DNA of 64,000 bases from Vallitalea maricola. Lineage in GTDB: Bacteria > Bacillota > Clostridia > Lachnospirales > Vallitaleaceae. Location: assembly GCF_036985595.1 (NCBI RefSeq), contig NZ_BTPU01000001.1:62001-126000 (forward strand), read 5' to 3'. A model generated the notes under the pieces. That model ran no database searches, had not been told where the DNA came from, and saw only the letters and a list, made by a program, of their open reading frames with translations. Numbering within the stretch: position 1 is the first letter of the stretch; the number at the start of each line of letters is the position of its first letter. Position numbers and translations under genes: made by a program. This document shows, one piece after another, positions 63,846-64,000 of the stretch.

Positions 63846-64000
63846 ATGAAAATAACTATAATTACTGTTGGAAAACTAAAAGAAAAATATCTAAAGATGG
63901 CAGTTGATGAGTACAGTAAAAGATTAAGCAAATACTGTAAGTTAGAGATTATAGAAGTTATGGACGAAAAGACTCCAGATAAAATGTCTATTACCCAGGA
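63846..64000 (+). CDS. rlmH: RlmH, 23S rRNA pseudouridine-1915 methyltransferase (partial, runs off the window)
   Basis: The first 51 codons only. MKITIITVGKLKEKYLKMAV and EYSKRLSKYCKLEIIEV match the N-terminus of the RlmH (YbeA/YydA) SPOUT methyltransferase, normally about 159 residues, which methylates a pseudouridine in helix 69 of 23S rRNA. The end lies beyond base 64000. Its position after the wal/murA block is the common Firmicutes arrangement. Confidence 0.9.
   Translation, partial: MKITIITVGKLKEKYLKMAVDEYSKRLSKYCKLEIIEVMDEKTPDKMSITQ

Overview
The window is low-GC, Gram-positive (Firmicutes/Clostridia) chromosome. The evidence is the AT-rich composition, AGGAGG-type ribosome sites, frequent GTG/TTG starts, SLH-type S-layer proteins, an LPXTG surface protein, a four-gene ferredoxin-dependent 2-oxoacid oxidoreductase and the order walR-walK-x-yycH-yycI-murA-rlmH. 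An anaerobic, S-layered clostridium (Vallitalea/Lachnospirales-like) fits best. That placement is inference from gene content, since no search was possible.

Layout. 0.1-8.5 kb: a monoderm Tad/Flp-type secretion locus. It has a Ser/Thr kinase fused to a degenerate MinD-like domain, a SAF-domain protein, a CpaE-like ATPase, a CpaF ATPase, TadB- and TadC-like membrane proteins, two tiny pilin-like peptides (one starts at TTG and is only 53 codons) and two TadE-like proteins. 8.8-11.9 kb: porCDAB-type oxidoreductase, very probably pyruvate:ferredoxin. 12.1-19.3 kb: mixed genes (rhomboid protease, flavodoxin-SCP2 fusion, SH3-CAP secreted protein, soluble histidine kinase, HIT protein, murG). 19.5-22.3 kb: three small secreted proteins made only of S-layer-type Ig-like domains, with 3, 2 and 1 copies. 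22.4-27.8 kb: galR, galK-galE, galT, with related palindromic intergenic elements before galK and before galT, and unusual G/T-rich codon use. 28.1-44.1 kb: four tandem SLH/Ig-like S-layer-type proteins. The first two are full-length paralogues that differ by expansion of a 119-residue C-terminal module from one copy to seven. 44.2-49.1 kb: a c-di-GMP-I riboswitch and terminator, a Fur-box-like site, then a 1493-residue LPXTG protein with a 21-unit heptad stalk. 49.2-53.8 kb, minus strand: a frameshifted PPC-domain gene and another SLH/Ig-like S-layer protein. 54.4-64 kb: LysM-G5-M23 peptidase, a 172-bp palindromic element, walRK with accessory genes, murA, and the start of rlmH.

How it fits together. 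Most of the window concerns the cell envelope: S-layer, wall-anchored adhesin, pilus-like machine, wall hydrolase, precursor synthesis (murA, murG) and the WalRK wall-stress regulators. WalR-box-like direct repeats (TGTWAH-N5-TGTWAH) occur downstream of walK, at the start of the M23 leader, and at the same 15-nt distance upstream of the -35 box of both large S-layer paralogues. This suggests that S-layer synthesis is wired to the wall-homeostasis system encoded in the same window. The adhesin has a separate c-di-GMP (and perhaps iron) input. No tRNA, rRNA, CRISPR array, transposase or phage gene was seen.
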